Shown in pieces: positions 14,951 through 23,647 of a DNA stretch of 23,647 nucleotides (positions within the stretch are counted from its first letter, which is position 1; the number at the start of each line of letters is the position of its first letter). This stretch comes from an uncultured Eubacterium sp. (lineage in GTDB: Bacteria; Bacillota; Clostridia; Lachnospirales; Lachnospiraceae): positions 1-23,647 of the forward strand of contig URYE01000040.1 in NCBI GenBank assembly GCA_900551945.1. Direction: 5' to 3'. A model generated the notes under the pieces. The model did not search any database, had not been told where the DNA came from, and saw nothing but the letters and a program-made list of their open reading frames with translations. The position numbers and the translations under genes are program-made.

Positions 14951-15391
14951 ATGACTAGGTCTACAATCAGAGAACACATTTTCAAATTATTATTTAGAGT
15001 TGAATTTCATAATACAAATGAATTAGATTTGCAGATTAGATTATATATGGATACACTCCCATCTATAAGCGATGCTAACAGAGAATATATTTCAGAAAAG
15101 ACAAGAGTTATAGCAGCACTTATTCCAGAGATTGATGAAAAGATTAATGCAGTTTCAAATGGCTGGCCAGTAACAAGACTTGGTAAAGCCGAGCTTGCAA
15201 TAATGCGTCTTGCAGTATATGAGATTGAATATGACAATGATATTCCAGTGAATGTAGCTATTAACGAAGCCGTAGAACTTGCTAAAAAGTACGGTGCGGA
15301 CAATGCTCCATCATTTATCAATGGAGTTCTTGCAAAGCTTGTAAATGAAAACGAACAAGATGTAGAAGAAAGTAAAAGTGAAGAAGAATAA
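14951..15391 (+). CDS. nusB: Transcription antitermination factor NusB
   Basis: NusB binds boxA RNA with NusE (S10) in antitermination complexes on rRNA operons. From ATG 14951 it has 146 residues, beginning MTRSTIREHIFKLLFRVEF, the usual NusB opening. The all-helical core continues with WPVTRLGKAELAIMRLAVYE and NVAINEAVELAKKYG, then SFINGVLAKL, which are family hallmarks. An upstream in-frame ATG (14918) adds 11 residues but has no SD, whereas GGGG before 14951 fits. A GCCG/CGGC mini-hairpin lies just before the SD. It follows a terminator, so it should have its own promoter; AT-rich candidates near 14885-14915 are not convincing. xseA follows after 24 bp. Confidence 0.93.
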   Translation: MTRSTIREHIFKLLFRVEFHNTNELDLQIRLYMDTLPSISDANREYISEKTRVIAALIPEIDEKINAVSNGWPVTRLGKAELAIMRLAVYEIEYDNDIPVNVAINEAVELAKKYGADNAPSFINGVLAKLVNENEQDVEESKSEEE

Positions 15392-15415
15392 TTATTAAAT
15401 AACACGAGGATTAGT

Positions 15416-16627
15416 ATGGCAGGAGTATATTCAGTCGGACAGATTAATTCATACATTAAGAATATGTTTAGACAAGACTTTGTGTTAAGTCATATTTCAA
15501 TAAAGGGAGAAGTATCTAATTGTAAATACCACACTTCAGGGCATATATATTTTACTCTTAAAGATGAAAGGGGAACTATATCTTGTATAATGTTTGCAAG
15601 TAAAGCAATAGGGCTTGAATTTGTAGTTGAAAATGGTATACAGGTAATAGTTACTGGAAATATAGATGTGTATGAACGTGATGGTAAGTATCAATTATAT
15701 GCTTCTGAAATAAAATTAGATGGAATTGGTGATTTATACAAAAGGTTTGAGCAGTTAAAGTATGAATATGAACAGATGGGATATTTTTCTGCTATGTATA
15801 AAAGGCCTATACCTAAGTTTTCAAAAAGAATAGGAATTGTGACAGCTTCAACAGGAGCGGCAATACATGATATTATGAATATTTCGTATAGGCGTAATCC
15901 TTATGTTCAGTTAATACTCTATCCTGCGTTAGTACAAGGAGATAATGCTAAGCTAAGTATTGTAAAGGGTATAGAAACACTTGATACAATGGGGCTTGAT
16001 GTGATTATAGTAGGTAGAGGTGGTGGCTCGATTGAAGATTTATGGGCGTTTAATGAGCCAGTAGTAATTGATGCTGTATTTAATGCAGGCACGCCAATTA
16101 TATCTGCGGTAGGGCATGAAACCGATTTTACTATAACCGATTTTGTTGCTGATTTAAGAGCACCAACTCCTTCTGCTGCTGCGGAATTAGCTGTTGCTGA
16201 TATTGCATTAGTTGAACAGACAATTATAGCTTATAATGAAGCACTTAATATAAGAATTACAGATAAGATTAATTCAATGAGAAGCTATCTTGATACAAGT
16301 GAATTAAAGCTTAAGTTTTTAAGTCCACAAAATCAACTTAATGAAAAAAGGCATCAGCTTATAAAATTAGAAGATAGTCTGAACAGTATTATGCAGGACA
16401 AGTATACTAAGGCTAGACATACACTTCAATTATATGCTTCTAGGCTTGAAGGAGTATCACCGCTTGCTAAGTTAAATGCAGGTTATAGCTATGTTAAAAA
16501 TCAACAAGGTAAAAGAGTTATATCTGTTAATGATATTAAAGAAAATGAACATATTACACTTCAATTTAAAGATGGTATAGTAAGTGCCAATGTAACAGAT
16601 ATATTATATAATGATATTTCTAATTAG
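15416..16627 (+). CDS. xseA: Exodeoxyribonuclease VII large subunit
   Basis: XseA is the catalytic subunit of exonuclease VII, which degrades single-stranded DNA from both ends into oligonucleotides. The 403 residues show an N-terminal OB-fold (about 1-105, with GEVSNCKYHTSGHIYFTLKD), then the catalytic domain with GIVTASTGAAIHDI (about 140-153) and VGRGGGSIEDLWAFNEP (200-216). These are followed by SAVGHETDFTITDFVADLRAPTPSAAAEL and a coiled-coil region (about 265-345) where small subunits bind. Both length and motifs are normal. The SD is GAGGA. It forms a unit with xseB 33 bp downstream. Confidence 0.95.
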   Translation: MAGVYSVGQINSYIKNMFRQDFVLSHISIKGEVSNCKYHTSGHIYFTLKDERGTISCIMFASKAIGLEFVVENGIQVIVTGNIDVYERDGKYQLYASEIKLDGIGDLYKRFEQLKYEYEQMGYFSAMYKRPIPKFSKRIGIVTASTGAAIHDIMNISYRRNPYVQLILYPALVQGDNAKLSIVKGIETLDTMGLDVIIVGRGGGSIEDLWAFNEPVVIDAVFNAGTPIISAVGHETDFTITDFVADLRAPTPSAAAELAVADIALVEQTIIAYNEALNIRITDKINSMRSYLDTSELKLKFLSPQNQLNEKRHQLIKLEDSLNSIMQDKYTKARHTLQLYASRLEGVSPLAKLNAGYSYVKNQQGKRVISVNDIKENEHITLQFKDGIVSANVTDILYNDISN

Positions 16628-16660
16628 ATAATAATGCTAGAAAGGAAAGTTAAAGTATAT

Positions 16661-16870
16661 ATGGCTAAATCACAGACAATTGAACAGTCCTTTGAAAAGT
16701 TAGATGAGATATTAAAGAGCCTTGAACAGCCAGATATATCTCTTGACGAAGCATTAAAAATATATAACGAAGGTATTAAGCTTGTTAAAAATTGCAATCA
16801 GCAATTAGACAAGGTTGAAAAACAAATTATTGTGTTAAGCGATAAAGAAGGTGGATACGATGAACTTTAA
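16661..16870 (+). CDS. xseB: Exodeoxyribonuclease VII small subunit
   Basis: XseB is the small helical subunit that coats the XseA coiled coil. From ATG 16661 it has 69 residues, starting MAKSQTIEQSFEKLDEILKSLE and continuing ISLDEALKIYNEGIKLVKNCNQQLDKVE, typical of the two-helix family. An in-frame ATG at 16634 would add 9 residues but lacks an SD, while AAAGGAAAG lies at the right distance from 16661. The stop overlaps the start of ispA by 11 nt, so the two are translationally coupled. Confidence 0.93.
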   Translation: MAKSQTIEQSFEKLDEILKSLEQPDISLDEALKIYNEGIKLVKNCNQQLDKVEKQIIVLSDKEGGYDEL

Positions 16871-17756
16871 TGAAGAATTAAAAATTAAGGTTGATATGAT
16901 TAATAATATAATCAAAGAATATCTTCCAAAAGAAGAAGGAATGCAGCAAAGAGTTATTGAAGCAGCTAACTATAGTGTTGAAGCAGGCGGAAAAAGAATA
17001 CGTCCACTTATAATGCTTGAAACATACCGTTTATTTGGCGGTAAAGATGAAAAAATAGTATATCCATTTATGTGTGCGCTAGAGTGTATACACTCATATT
17101 CTCTTGTACATGACGATTTACCAGCAATGGATAATGATGATTATAGGAGAGGCAAGCTTACAACACATAAAAAATATGGTGAAGACTTTGGCGTTTTAGC
17201 AGGTGATGCACTGTTAAATTATGCCTATGAACTTATGTTTAATTCTATGCTTACAATTGATAATCCTGATTTGCTTAAGAATTGTGTTAAGACAGCTCAG
17301 GTTATTGCTAAGAAAGCTGGTATATATGGCATGGTTGGCGGTCAATCACTCGATGTATGGCTTACTGATAAGCCAATGAATGAAAGCGAGCTTGAATTTA
17401 TATTTAATTTAAAGACAGGTGCGTTAATTGAAGGTGCGTTTATGGCAGGAGCTATTCTTGCAGGAGCAGATAATAGTGCAATATTAGATATTGAACGTGC
17501 AGGTAATATGGTGGGTGTAGCATTCCAGATACAAGATGATATACTTGATGTGACAAGTACACAAGAAATGCTTGGTAAGCCTGTATTTAGTGACGAGAAG
17601 AACAATAAAACAACTTATGTTACTTTATACGGTATGGATAAGGCGAAAGAAGATGTGCGTACTTTGTCTGAGAATGGTATTGATATAATTAAAAAATACG
17701 GAGATAATGATTTTCTTGTCAGCCTTGTATTAAAGCTGATTAACAGAGAAAAATAG
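16860..17756 (+). CDS. ispA: Farnesyl diphosphate synthase (polyprenyl synthetase)
   Basis: The enzyme condenses dimethylallyl or geranyl diphosphate with isopentenyl diphosphate to make farnesyl diphosphate, a precursor of undecaprenyl carrier lipid and quinones. The 298 residues (from ATG 16860) contain the first Asp-rich motif DDLPAMD (85-91) and the second DDILD (226-230), with GGKRIRP (43-49) and GQSLDV as further substrate-binding blocks. ATG 16860 is preferred over GTG 16851 because AGGTGG lies about 6 nt before it. The gene overlaps xseB. Its neighbour dxs makes the first intermediate of the same pathway. Confidence 0.93.
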   Translation: MNFNEELKIKVDMINNIIKEYLPKEEGMQQRVIEAANYSVEAGGKRIRPLIMLETYRLFGGKDEKIVYPFMCALECIHSYSLVHDDLPAMDNDDYRRGKLTTHKKYGEDFGVLAGDALLNYAYELMFNSMLTIDNPDLLKNCVKTAQVIAKKAGIYGMVGGQSLDVWLTDKPMNESELEFIFNLKTGALIEGAFMAGAILAGADNSAILDIERAGNMVGVAFQIQDDILDVTSTQEMLGKPVFSDEKNNKTTYVTLYGMDKAKEDVRTLSENGIDIIKKYGDNDFLVSLVLKLINREK

Positions 17757-17788
17757 ATTGTTTCGGGTATAGAAAGGCAAGTCTGTTT

Positions 17789-19663
17789 ATGATACTTGAA
17801 AAGATTAATAAGCCAAATGACATAAAAAAGCTCAATCCGATAGAATACAACCAGCTTGCTGAGGAGATAAGACAGTTTCTTATTAATAAGATAAGTGTTA
17901 CCGGGGGACATTTAGCGTCTAATCTTGGAGTTGTAGAACTTACTATGGCACTTCATATAGTTCTTAATCTTCCACAAGATAAGCTTATATGGGACGTAGG
18001 ACATCAGGCGTATACACACAAGATACTAACAGGGCGTAAGAATAAGTTTGATGAGCTTCGTAAATTTGGCGGAATGAGTGGTTTTCCTAAGAGAAATGAA
18101 AGTGATTATGACGCATTTGACACAGGTCACAGTTCTACGTCAATATCAGCAGGACTAGGGTATGCCTTTGCAAGAGATGCTCAAAATGAACATTATAATG
18201 TAGTATCAGTTATTGGAGATGGTGCGTTGACTGGTGGCATGGCATATGAGGCACTTAACAATGCGTCTTCATTAAAGAGCAATTTTATAATTGTGCTTAA
18301 TGATAATAATATGTCAATCTCAGAAAATGTTGGTGGAGTATCGAAAATGCTTGGCGATGTCAGGTCGTCGGATTCATATTATGATTTTAAAGAGAGTATT
18401 GCTAATACTCTTTATAAACTGCCACGAGGTGAAGTGATAGTTGAAAACCTTAAAAAAACTAAGTCTAATTTAAAGCAGTTTATTATTCCTAATCAAATGT
18501 TTGAAAGTATGGGAATAACTTATTTAGGGCCTGTTGATGGGCATGATATTGAAAAACTTATTAAGATATTTCGTGTGGCAAAACGAATTGACCATGCTGT
18601 ACTTGTTCATGTTGTGACACAAAAGGGCAGAGGTTATAAGCCAGCAGAAAGAAATCCTAGTAAGTTCCATGGAATTGAGCCTTTCGATATATCAACAGGT
18701 GAAGTTACATCAAAGTCGCAACAAGCTACTTATTCAGATGTATTTAGTGAAGCGATGTGTGCTATAGCAAAAAAGGATAAAAAGGTTGCAGCAATCACAG
18801 CGGCGATGCCTGGGGGAACAGGGCTTTTAAAGTTTTCTAAGTGGTTTCCTGAAAGATTTTATGATGTTGGTATTGCAGAAGCTCATGCTGTTACATTTTC
18901 GGCAGGATTGGCAGCAGGAGGTTTAAAGCCAGTATTTGCAGTATATTCATCATTTTTACAAAGAGCTTATGACCAGATATTGCATGATGTGTGTATTCAG
19001 CAATTGCACGTTGTCTTTGCAATAGATAGAGCAGGGCTTGTAGGAAGTGATGGAGAAACACATCAGGGAATATTTGATTTATCATTTTTATCATCAATTC
19101 CCAATATGACGGTATTTGCGCCAAAGAATGACTGGGAGTTAAAAAAAGGTCTGGAATTTGGACTTGAACTTTATGATGGACCATTTGCAATAAGATATCC
19201 TAGAGGTATAGCTGTTACTGATTTTGAAGAATTTAAACAGCCGATACAATTAGGAACTGCGGAAGTTATGTACTGGGAAAGTCAGATTGCAATTATAGCA
19301 GTTGGCAATATGGTTGTAACAGCCGATAAAGTAAGAAAGCAGCTTAAACAAAAGGGTTATAAAGTAACTCTTATTAATGCACGTTTTGTAAAGCCATTTG
19401 ACTCTAATATAATATTCAAATGTCAAACTGACCATAAACTTATTGTTACTATGGAGGAAAATGTGCTTACAGGTGGATTTGGTGAGATGGTTAGTCAGTT
19501 TGTAATGGAGCATGATTATGATGTTCATGTACAAAATATTACACTTCCTGATGAGTATATTGAGCATGGAAGTGTTGACATATTAAAATGTGAAGCAGGA
19601 ATTGATGCTGATACAGTGACAGATAGAATAGCTTCATTTTATAGTGAAATTAATATTGATTAA
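17789..19663 (+). CDS. dxs: 1-deoxy-D-xylulose-5-phosphate synthase
   Basis: Dxs is the thiamine-diphosphate enzyme that joins pyruvate and glyceraldehyde 3-phosphate in the first step of the MEP isoprenoid pathway. The 624 residues are a normal length. WDVGHQAYTHKILTGR (68-83), the ThDP/Mg motif GDGALTGG with downstream NDN (143-173), the catalytic-type Glu in GIAEAHAV (Glu364), and DRAGLVGSDGETHQG (413-427) are all present. The C-terminal transketolase domain is complete. The start is ATG with SD AAAGG. Its position after ispA keeps two isoprenoid steps together. tlyA follows after 43 bp. Confidence 0.96.
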   Translation: MILEKINKPNDIKKLNPIEYNQLAEEIRQFLINKISVTGGHLASNLGVVELTMALHIVLNLPQDKLIWDVGHQAYTHKILTGRKNKFDELRKFGGMSGFPKRNESDYDAFDTGHSSTSISAGLGYAFARDAQNEHYNVVSVIGDGALTGGMAYEALNNASSLKSNFIIVLNDNNMSISENVGGVSKMLGDVRSSDSYYDFKESIANTLYKLPRGEVIVENLKKTKSNLKQFIIPNQMFESMGITYLGPVDGHDIEKLIKIFRVAKRIDHAVLVHVVTQKGRGYKPAERNPSKFHGIEPFDISTGEVTSKSQQATYSDVFSEAMCAIAKKDKKVAAITAAMPGGTGLLKFSKWFPERFYDVGIAEAHAVTFSAGLAAGGLKPVFAVYSSFLQRAYDQILHDVCIQQLHVVFAIDRAGLVGSDGETHQGIFDLSFLSSIPNMTVFAPKNDWELKKGLEFGLELYDGPFAIRYPRGIAVTDFEEFKQPIQLGTAEVMYWESQIAIIAVGNMVVTADKVRKQLKQKGYKVTLINARFVKPFDSNIIFKCQTDHKLIVTMEENVLTGGFGEMVSQFVMEHDYDVHVQNITLPDEYIEHGSVDILKCEAGIDADTVTDRIASFYSEINID

Positions 19664-19706
19664 TATAAAAATAAGATTATATTATAATATAAGAAAGGTA
19701 AGAACG

Positions 19707-20513
19707 TTGGGTAAGGAAAGATTAGATGTACTGTTAGTCAACAGAGGATTAGCAGCTTCAAGAGAAAAAGCAAAAGCAATAATTATGTCTGGTAATGTAT
19801 ATGTTGACGGACAGAAGGAAGATAAAGCAGGAACTAATTTTAGTGATAAGGTTAATATAGAAGTAAGAGGAAACACACTTAAGTATGTAAGTCGTGGTGG
19901 ACTTAAGCTTGAGAAAGCTATGGCTAATTTTGATGTTACACTTGCTGGTAAGATATGTATGGACGTAGGTTCTTCAACAGGTGGATTTACAGATTGTATG
20001 CTTCAAAATGGTGCTGTAAAAGTTTACGCAGTTGATGTAGGTCATGGTCAGCTTGCATGGAGACTTAGAAATGACGAGCGAGTTGTGTGTATGGAAAAGA
20101 CTAATATAAGATATGTTACACCACAAGATATTGAAGATAAAATACAATTTTCAAGTATTGATGTATCATTTATATCGCTTACTAAAGTATTAGGACCAGT
20201 AAAAGAACTTCTTTCAGATGACGGTCAGATAGTCTGTCTTATTAAGCCACAGTTTGAAGCAGGGAGAGAAAAAGTTGGTAAGCATGGCGTTGTAAGAGAT
20301 AAGTCAGTACACCTTGAAGTAATTAATAAGGTTATAGATTATGCAATTTCTATTGGTTTTGAAGTGCTTAATCTGGAGTTTTCACCAGTAAAAGGACCAG
20401 AAGGAAATATAGAATATCTTCTTCATTTACAAAAGCATACAAGTGGAGTATATGAAAAAATTCCATTTGAAGCACAGGACATAGTAGAAAAAGCGCATGA
20501 TACACTTGATTAA
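19707..20513 (+). CDS. tlyA: TlyA family rRNA (cytidine-2'-O)-methyltransferase
   Basis: TlyA proteins 2'-O-methylate cytidines in 16S and/or 23S rRNA; older records call them hemolysin A, and the B. subtilis homologue is YqxC. From TTG 19707 it has 268 residues, beginning GKERLDVLLVNRGLAASREKAKA, an S4 RNA-binding domain (about 2-60). An FtsJ-like domain follows, with the SAM-binding motif MDVGSSTGGFTD (about 90-101) and SFISL further on. The Lys-Asp-Lys-Glu catalytic set seems present. The TTG start is preferred because GAAAGGT sits just before it. The in-frame ATG at 19644 lies inside the end of dxs and would add an unlikely N-terminus. Confidence 0.92.
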   Translation: MGKERLDVLLVNRGLAASREKAKAIIMSGNVYVDGQKEDKAGTNFSDKVNIEVRGNTLKYVSRGGLKLEKAMANFDVTLAGKICMDVGSSTGGFTDCMLQNGAVKVYAVDVGHGQLAWRLRNDERVVCMEKTNIRYVTPQDIEDKIQFSSIDVSFISLTKVLGPVKELLSDDGQIVCLIKPQFEAGREKVGKHGVVRDKSVHLEVINKVIDYAISIGFEVLNLEFSPVKGPEGNIEYLLHLQKHTSGVYEKIPFEAQDIVEKAHDTLD

Positions 20514-20525
20514 GGGGATTTAATA

Positions 20526-21383
20526 ATGAGCTTTAACAATTTTTATATTATTGCTAATAAGAAGAAAGACCCAAACCATGATATGACTAATAAGATTATG
20601 GAATATCTAAGGTCAAAAGGTAAGCAATGTGAATGTCAAGATATTGATGAAAGTATAGATAACAAGGATTACAAATATACTAATGCAGATTGCGTACCAA
20701 ATGATACAGATTGTGTAATTGTATTAGGTGGTGATGGAACTTTGCTTCAAGCAGCAAGAGACCTTATTAATACAGATATACCATTGCTTGGAGTAAATAT
20801 TGGAACATTAGGTTTTCTTACAGATACTGATATGGAAAATGTTACAGAAACATTAAGTATGGTTTTAGAAGATAAATATGAGATAGACAGTCGTATGATG
20901 ATTGATGGGTACATATATAGAAACAATGAATTAATTCATAGTAATACGGCACTTAATGATGTAGTTATTAATAGAATGGGGATATTAAGTGTTATAGATT
21001 TTGATATATATGTTAATGATGAGTACCTTAATTCTTATTCAGCAGATGGTGTTATAGTATCAACTGCGACAGGCTCTACAGCTTATAGTCTGTCAGCAGG
21101 AGGGCCTATAGTACAGCCTAATGCACAGCTTCTTATGATGACACCTATTTGTCCACATACACTTAATAAAAGAAGTATAATATTTGGCGCAGATGATGAG
21201 ATTATGATAAAAATAGGTGATAATAAAAAGTTAAAAGAAGAAAGAGTGGCAACCTTTGATGGTGAAAGATTTTATCGTATGGTGTCAGGTGATACAATAG
21301 TTGTAAAAAGGTCACAAAAAAAAGCTAAGTTAATTAAGACTAACAAGCTTAGCTTTCTTCAACGAATAAGAACAAAGATGTAG
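20526..21383 (+). CDS. nadK: NAD kinase
   Basis: NadK phosphorylates NAD to NADP using ATP or polyphosphate. The 285 residues contain the GGDGTLLQAAR motif (68-78; Asp70 is the catalytic-type residue), GVNIGTLGFLTD, the LNDVVINR block, and TATGSTAYSLSAGGP for NAD binding. The MTPICPHTL segment is also family-typical. It has an AAGGGG SD. It lies 12 bp after tlyA and 21 bp before argR, which suggests one transcript. This position between tlyA and argR is common in Clostridia, whereas B. subtilis lacks nadK here. Confidence 0.95.
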   Translation: MSFNNFYIIANKKKDPNHDMTNKIMEYLRSKGKQCECQDIDESIDNKDYKYTNADCVPNDTDCVIVLGGDGTLLQAARDLINTDIPLLGVNIGTLGFLTDTDMENVTETLSMVLEDKYEIDSRMMIDGYIYRNNELIHSNTALNDVVINRMGILSVIDFDIYVNDEYLNSYSADGVIVSTATGSTAYSLSAGGPIVQPNAQLLMMTPICPHTLNKRSIIFGADDEIMIKIGDNKKLKEERVATFDGERFYRMVSGDTIVVKRSQKKAKLIKTNKLSFLQRIRTKM

Positions 21384-21404
21384 TTACTTAATTAGAGGTG
21401 AAGT

Positions 21405-21860
21405 ATGAAATCTGAAAGACATAATAAAATAATAGAGTTAATCAAAAAATATAATATTGGGACACAGGAAGAACTAGCAGATGCACTTAATAAAGCTGGT
21501 TTTAATGTTACACAAGCTACAGTTTCAAGAGATATAAGAGAGCTTAATCTTACTAAAATGTCAGTTGATGGTGGTAAGCAAAGATATGTTATAATACAAA
21601 ATGCTGATGTAGAGATGAACAATAAGTATATTCGTGTATTAAAAGAAGGCTTTATCTCAATGGATATGGCACAAAATATTATTGTTATAAGAACTGTAGC
21701 AGGTATGGCTATGGCAGTATGTGCAGCATTAGACGCATTAAAATGGCATGAAATAGTCGGTTCAATTGCAGGTGATGATACTATTATGTGTGCAGTAAGA
21801 ACAGTTGATGATACTGTAAAAGTAATGGGAAGATTAAGAAATATTATTAATAAGCAGTAA
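21405..21860 (+). CDS. argR: Arginine repressor ArgR/AhrC
   Basis: ArgR is a hexameric DNA-binding regulator that represses arginine biosynthesis and can activate catabolism with arginine as corepressor. The 151 residues comprise an N-terminal winged helix (1-65, recognition helix with QATVSRDIREL at 37-47) and a C-terminal oligomerisation/arginine-binding domain with the aspartates of AGDDTIMCAVR (122-132). The SD is AGAGGTG. No ARG-box-like palindrome was recognised in the window. The location before recN matches B. subtilis ahrC-recN. Confidence 0.95.
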   Translation: MKSERHNKIIELIKKYNIGTQEELADALNKAGFNVTQATVSRDIRELNLTKMSVDGGKQRYVIIQNADVEMNNKYIRVLKEGFISMDMAQNIIVIRTVAGMAMAVCAALDALKWHEIVGSIAGDDTIMCAVRTVDDTVKVMGRLRNIINKQ

Positions 21861-21910
21861 ATTATATAATAATAATTAAATTAACTTGCCTAATAATTAT
21901 AATAAATAGA

Positions 21911-21948
21911 AAATTATTGCTTATATTTTAATATATAGGCAATAATTT
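21911..21948 (+). other. Hairpin upstream of recN
   Basis: AAATTATTGC (21911-21920) pairs perfectly with GCAATAATTT (21939-21948), with further AT pairing possible in the 18-nt loop. No T-tract follows, so it is not a standard terminator. It ends 7 nt before the recN SD (GGTGG) and could tune translation or protect an mRNA end. Confidence 0.5.
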
Positions 21949-21962
21949 AAGAAATGGTGGAT

Positions 21963-23647
21963 ATATGCTTACTAATTTACATGTTAAGAACCTTGCACTT
22001 ATAGAACAGGCTGATATATATTTTAATAATGGACTTAATATACTTACAGGTGAAACAGGAGCTGGTAAGTCTATTATTTTAGGCTCAATTAATATTGCTA
22101 TTGGTAATAAAGTTTCGGCTGATATTATAAGAAAAGGTGCTGATTATGCAGTTACAGAACTTATGTTTCATACAGATAATCAAGATATAATTAATGTACT
22201 TCGTGATATGGATATTGAAGAATTAGATGATGGTGATGTGCTTATATCAAGGAAGATAATGCCTTCACGTTCGATAATTAAAGTTAATGGGCAGAATTGT
22301 ACAGCAACGCAGGCTAGGTTAATCGCTTCTTATCTTATAGATATTCATGGACAGCATGACAATCAAGTTCTTCTTAATGAAGGGAAACATCTTAATATTG
22401 TAGATAACTATGGAAAAGATACAATACTTCCTATAAAAAATCGACTCAAAATAGAATATAATAAATACTCAGAAATTATAAAAGAATTAAAAAGTATAGA
22501 TATTGATGCTGATACAAGAAATAGAGAAATTTCATTTATGGAGTATGAAGTTAATGAAATAGAGAGTGCCGGTCTTAAAGAAAAAGAAGATGAACAGCTT
22601 GAAGTACAGTTTAAGGCAATGTCTAATTCTCAAAAGATAATGGAAAGTATTGATACTGCATATAATTGTTTTGACGGTGATAACGAAAATATATCGACAC
22701 TTACAAGTATGGCTTCAAAAGCTATTAACTCAGTAGCTAAGTATGATGAACGCCTTGATAGTATTGCCGATGTACTTTCTGATATTGAAAGTATGGTTAC
22801 TGATGCAACACGAATGATATCAGATTATATTAGTAATGCAAGTTTTAATGAAGAAGATTTTGAAGAAATAAGACAAAGGTTAGACCTTATTAATTCATTT
22901 AAAATGAAATATGGAAAAACAATACCAGATATTCTTGCTTATTGTGAAGATAAAAAAGCTAGATTAGAAAAAATGTATGACCATGACAATCTTGTTAAAA
23001 AGTTATCAGAAAAGGAACAAGTCCAAAGAAAAGTTTTAGATGATATTTGCAATGAGCTTACAAGTGTAAGAAAAGAAGTTGCAAAAAGCTTAGAAAAGGA
23101 TATAATTACAGCACTTAATGGACTTAATTTTTTGGATGTAAAGTTTAAGGCAGAATTTGAAAAGACACAAGAGTATACTGCTAATGGCAATGATTTTATG
23201 CACTTTATTATATCAACTAATCCGGGAGAAGATTTGAAGCCACTTTCAAAGATTGCTTCGGGTGGTGAATTATCAAGAATAATGCTTGCTATTAAGACGG
23301 TCACAGCTAATCAAGATAACATAGAAACTTTAATTTTTGATGAAATAGATGCAGGAATAAGTGGAAGAACAGCTCAGATGGTAGCTAATAAATTGTCAGA
23401 GCTATCAAGAGTCCACCAGATAATATGTATAACCCATCTTCCACAAATTGCTTCAATGGCTGATACACATTTTATGATTGAAAAAACTTCTACGAATAAT
23501 TCAACGACAACTGACATATATCAGTTGAGAGAGGAAGATAGCAACAAAGAGCTTGCAAGACTGTTAGGAGGAAGTGAGCTTACTCGTGCAGCACTTGATA
23601 ATGCAAAAGAGTTAAAAGAAAAAGCTAAGCTTTTCAAAAAAAATAAT
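21963..23647 (+). CDS. recN: DNA repair protein RecN (3' end outside window)
   Basis: RecN is an SMC-like ATPase acting in double-strand break repair. The reading frame from ATG 21963 runs to the window end without a stop: 561 full codons, close to the usual total of about 555-570, so only a few residues are probably missing. It shows Walker A TGETGAGKS (28-36), the IDIHGQHDNQ block, a long coiled-coil middle (about 150-380) with the usual central helix break, signature LSKIASGGELSRIMLA and Walker B TLIFDEIDAGISG, then ICITHLPQIASMAD. SD GGTGG lies 5-6 nt upstream. A 102-bp gap with a hairpin separates it from argR. In many Firmicutes spoIVB and spo0A follow; that cannot be seen here. Confidence 0.95.

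Noticed and set aside
15007..15456. 149-codon antisense frame over nusB
   Set aside because: It is antisense to nusB, which has clear family motifs, and has no recognisable domain of its own.

Overview
The window is AT-rich DNA from a low-GC, endospore-forming Firmicute, most likely a member of the Clostridia close to Lachnospiraceae. This rests on a complete spoIIIA operon, the Bacillus/Clostridia gene order asp23-nusB-xseA-xseB-ispA-dxs-tlyA-nadK-argR-recN, and a BspA-type leucine-rich-repeat surface protein. The family assignment is an inference.

Layout. Bases 1-130 are the 3' end of an IS200/IS605-type tnpB whose stop overlaps the start of a secreted BspA-like protein (130-1971). A bidirectional terminator separates that gene from two minus-strand cell-wall genes: a NodB-type polysaccharide deacetylase and an S11 D-Ala-D-Ala carboxypeptidase. 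A divergent promoter region containing a large palindrome (4779-4881) leads into a two-gene ABC exporter/FtsX-like permease operon (4907-8383). Its terminator hairpin contains the Shine-Dalgarno (SD) sequence of spoIIIAA. Next is the eight-gene spoIIIA operon (8463-14172), which encodes the channel linking mother cell and forespore during engulfment. It is interrupted between spoIIIAF and spoIIIAG by a 151-bp palindromic element related to the one upstream of the ABC operon. After a structured leader comes asp23, then a long hairpin plus terminator. The window ends in a tightly packed run of housekeeping genes (transcription antitermination, exonuclease VII, isoprenoid precursors, rRNA methylation, NADP synthesis, arginine regulation, DNA repair), ending inside recN.

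How the genes fit together. The right half is conserved core synteny. In Bacillus subtilis the same stretch also carries accBC and folD, which are absent here. IspA and Dxs act in the same isoprenoid pathway, and XseA and XseB form one enzyme. The left half is accessory: mobile-element remnant, surface protein, wall-modifying enzymes and exporter.

The most unusual signals are non-coding. They are the two related palindromes sharing a 20-bp terminal motif, the terminator that buries the spoIIIAA SD, a possible three-way-junction leader before asp23, the coupling of tnpB to a surface-protein gene, and an unusual number of TTG (and possibly ATC) starts in the spoIIIA operon. No tRNA, rRNA or CRISPR array was seen.
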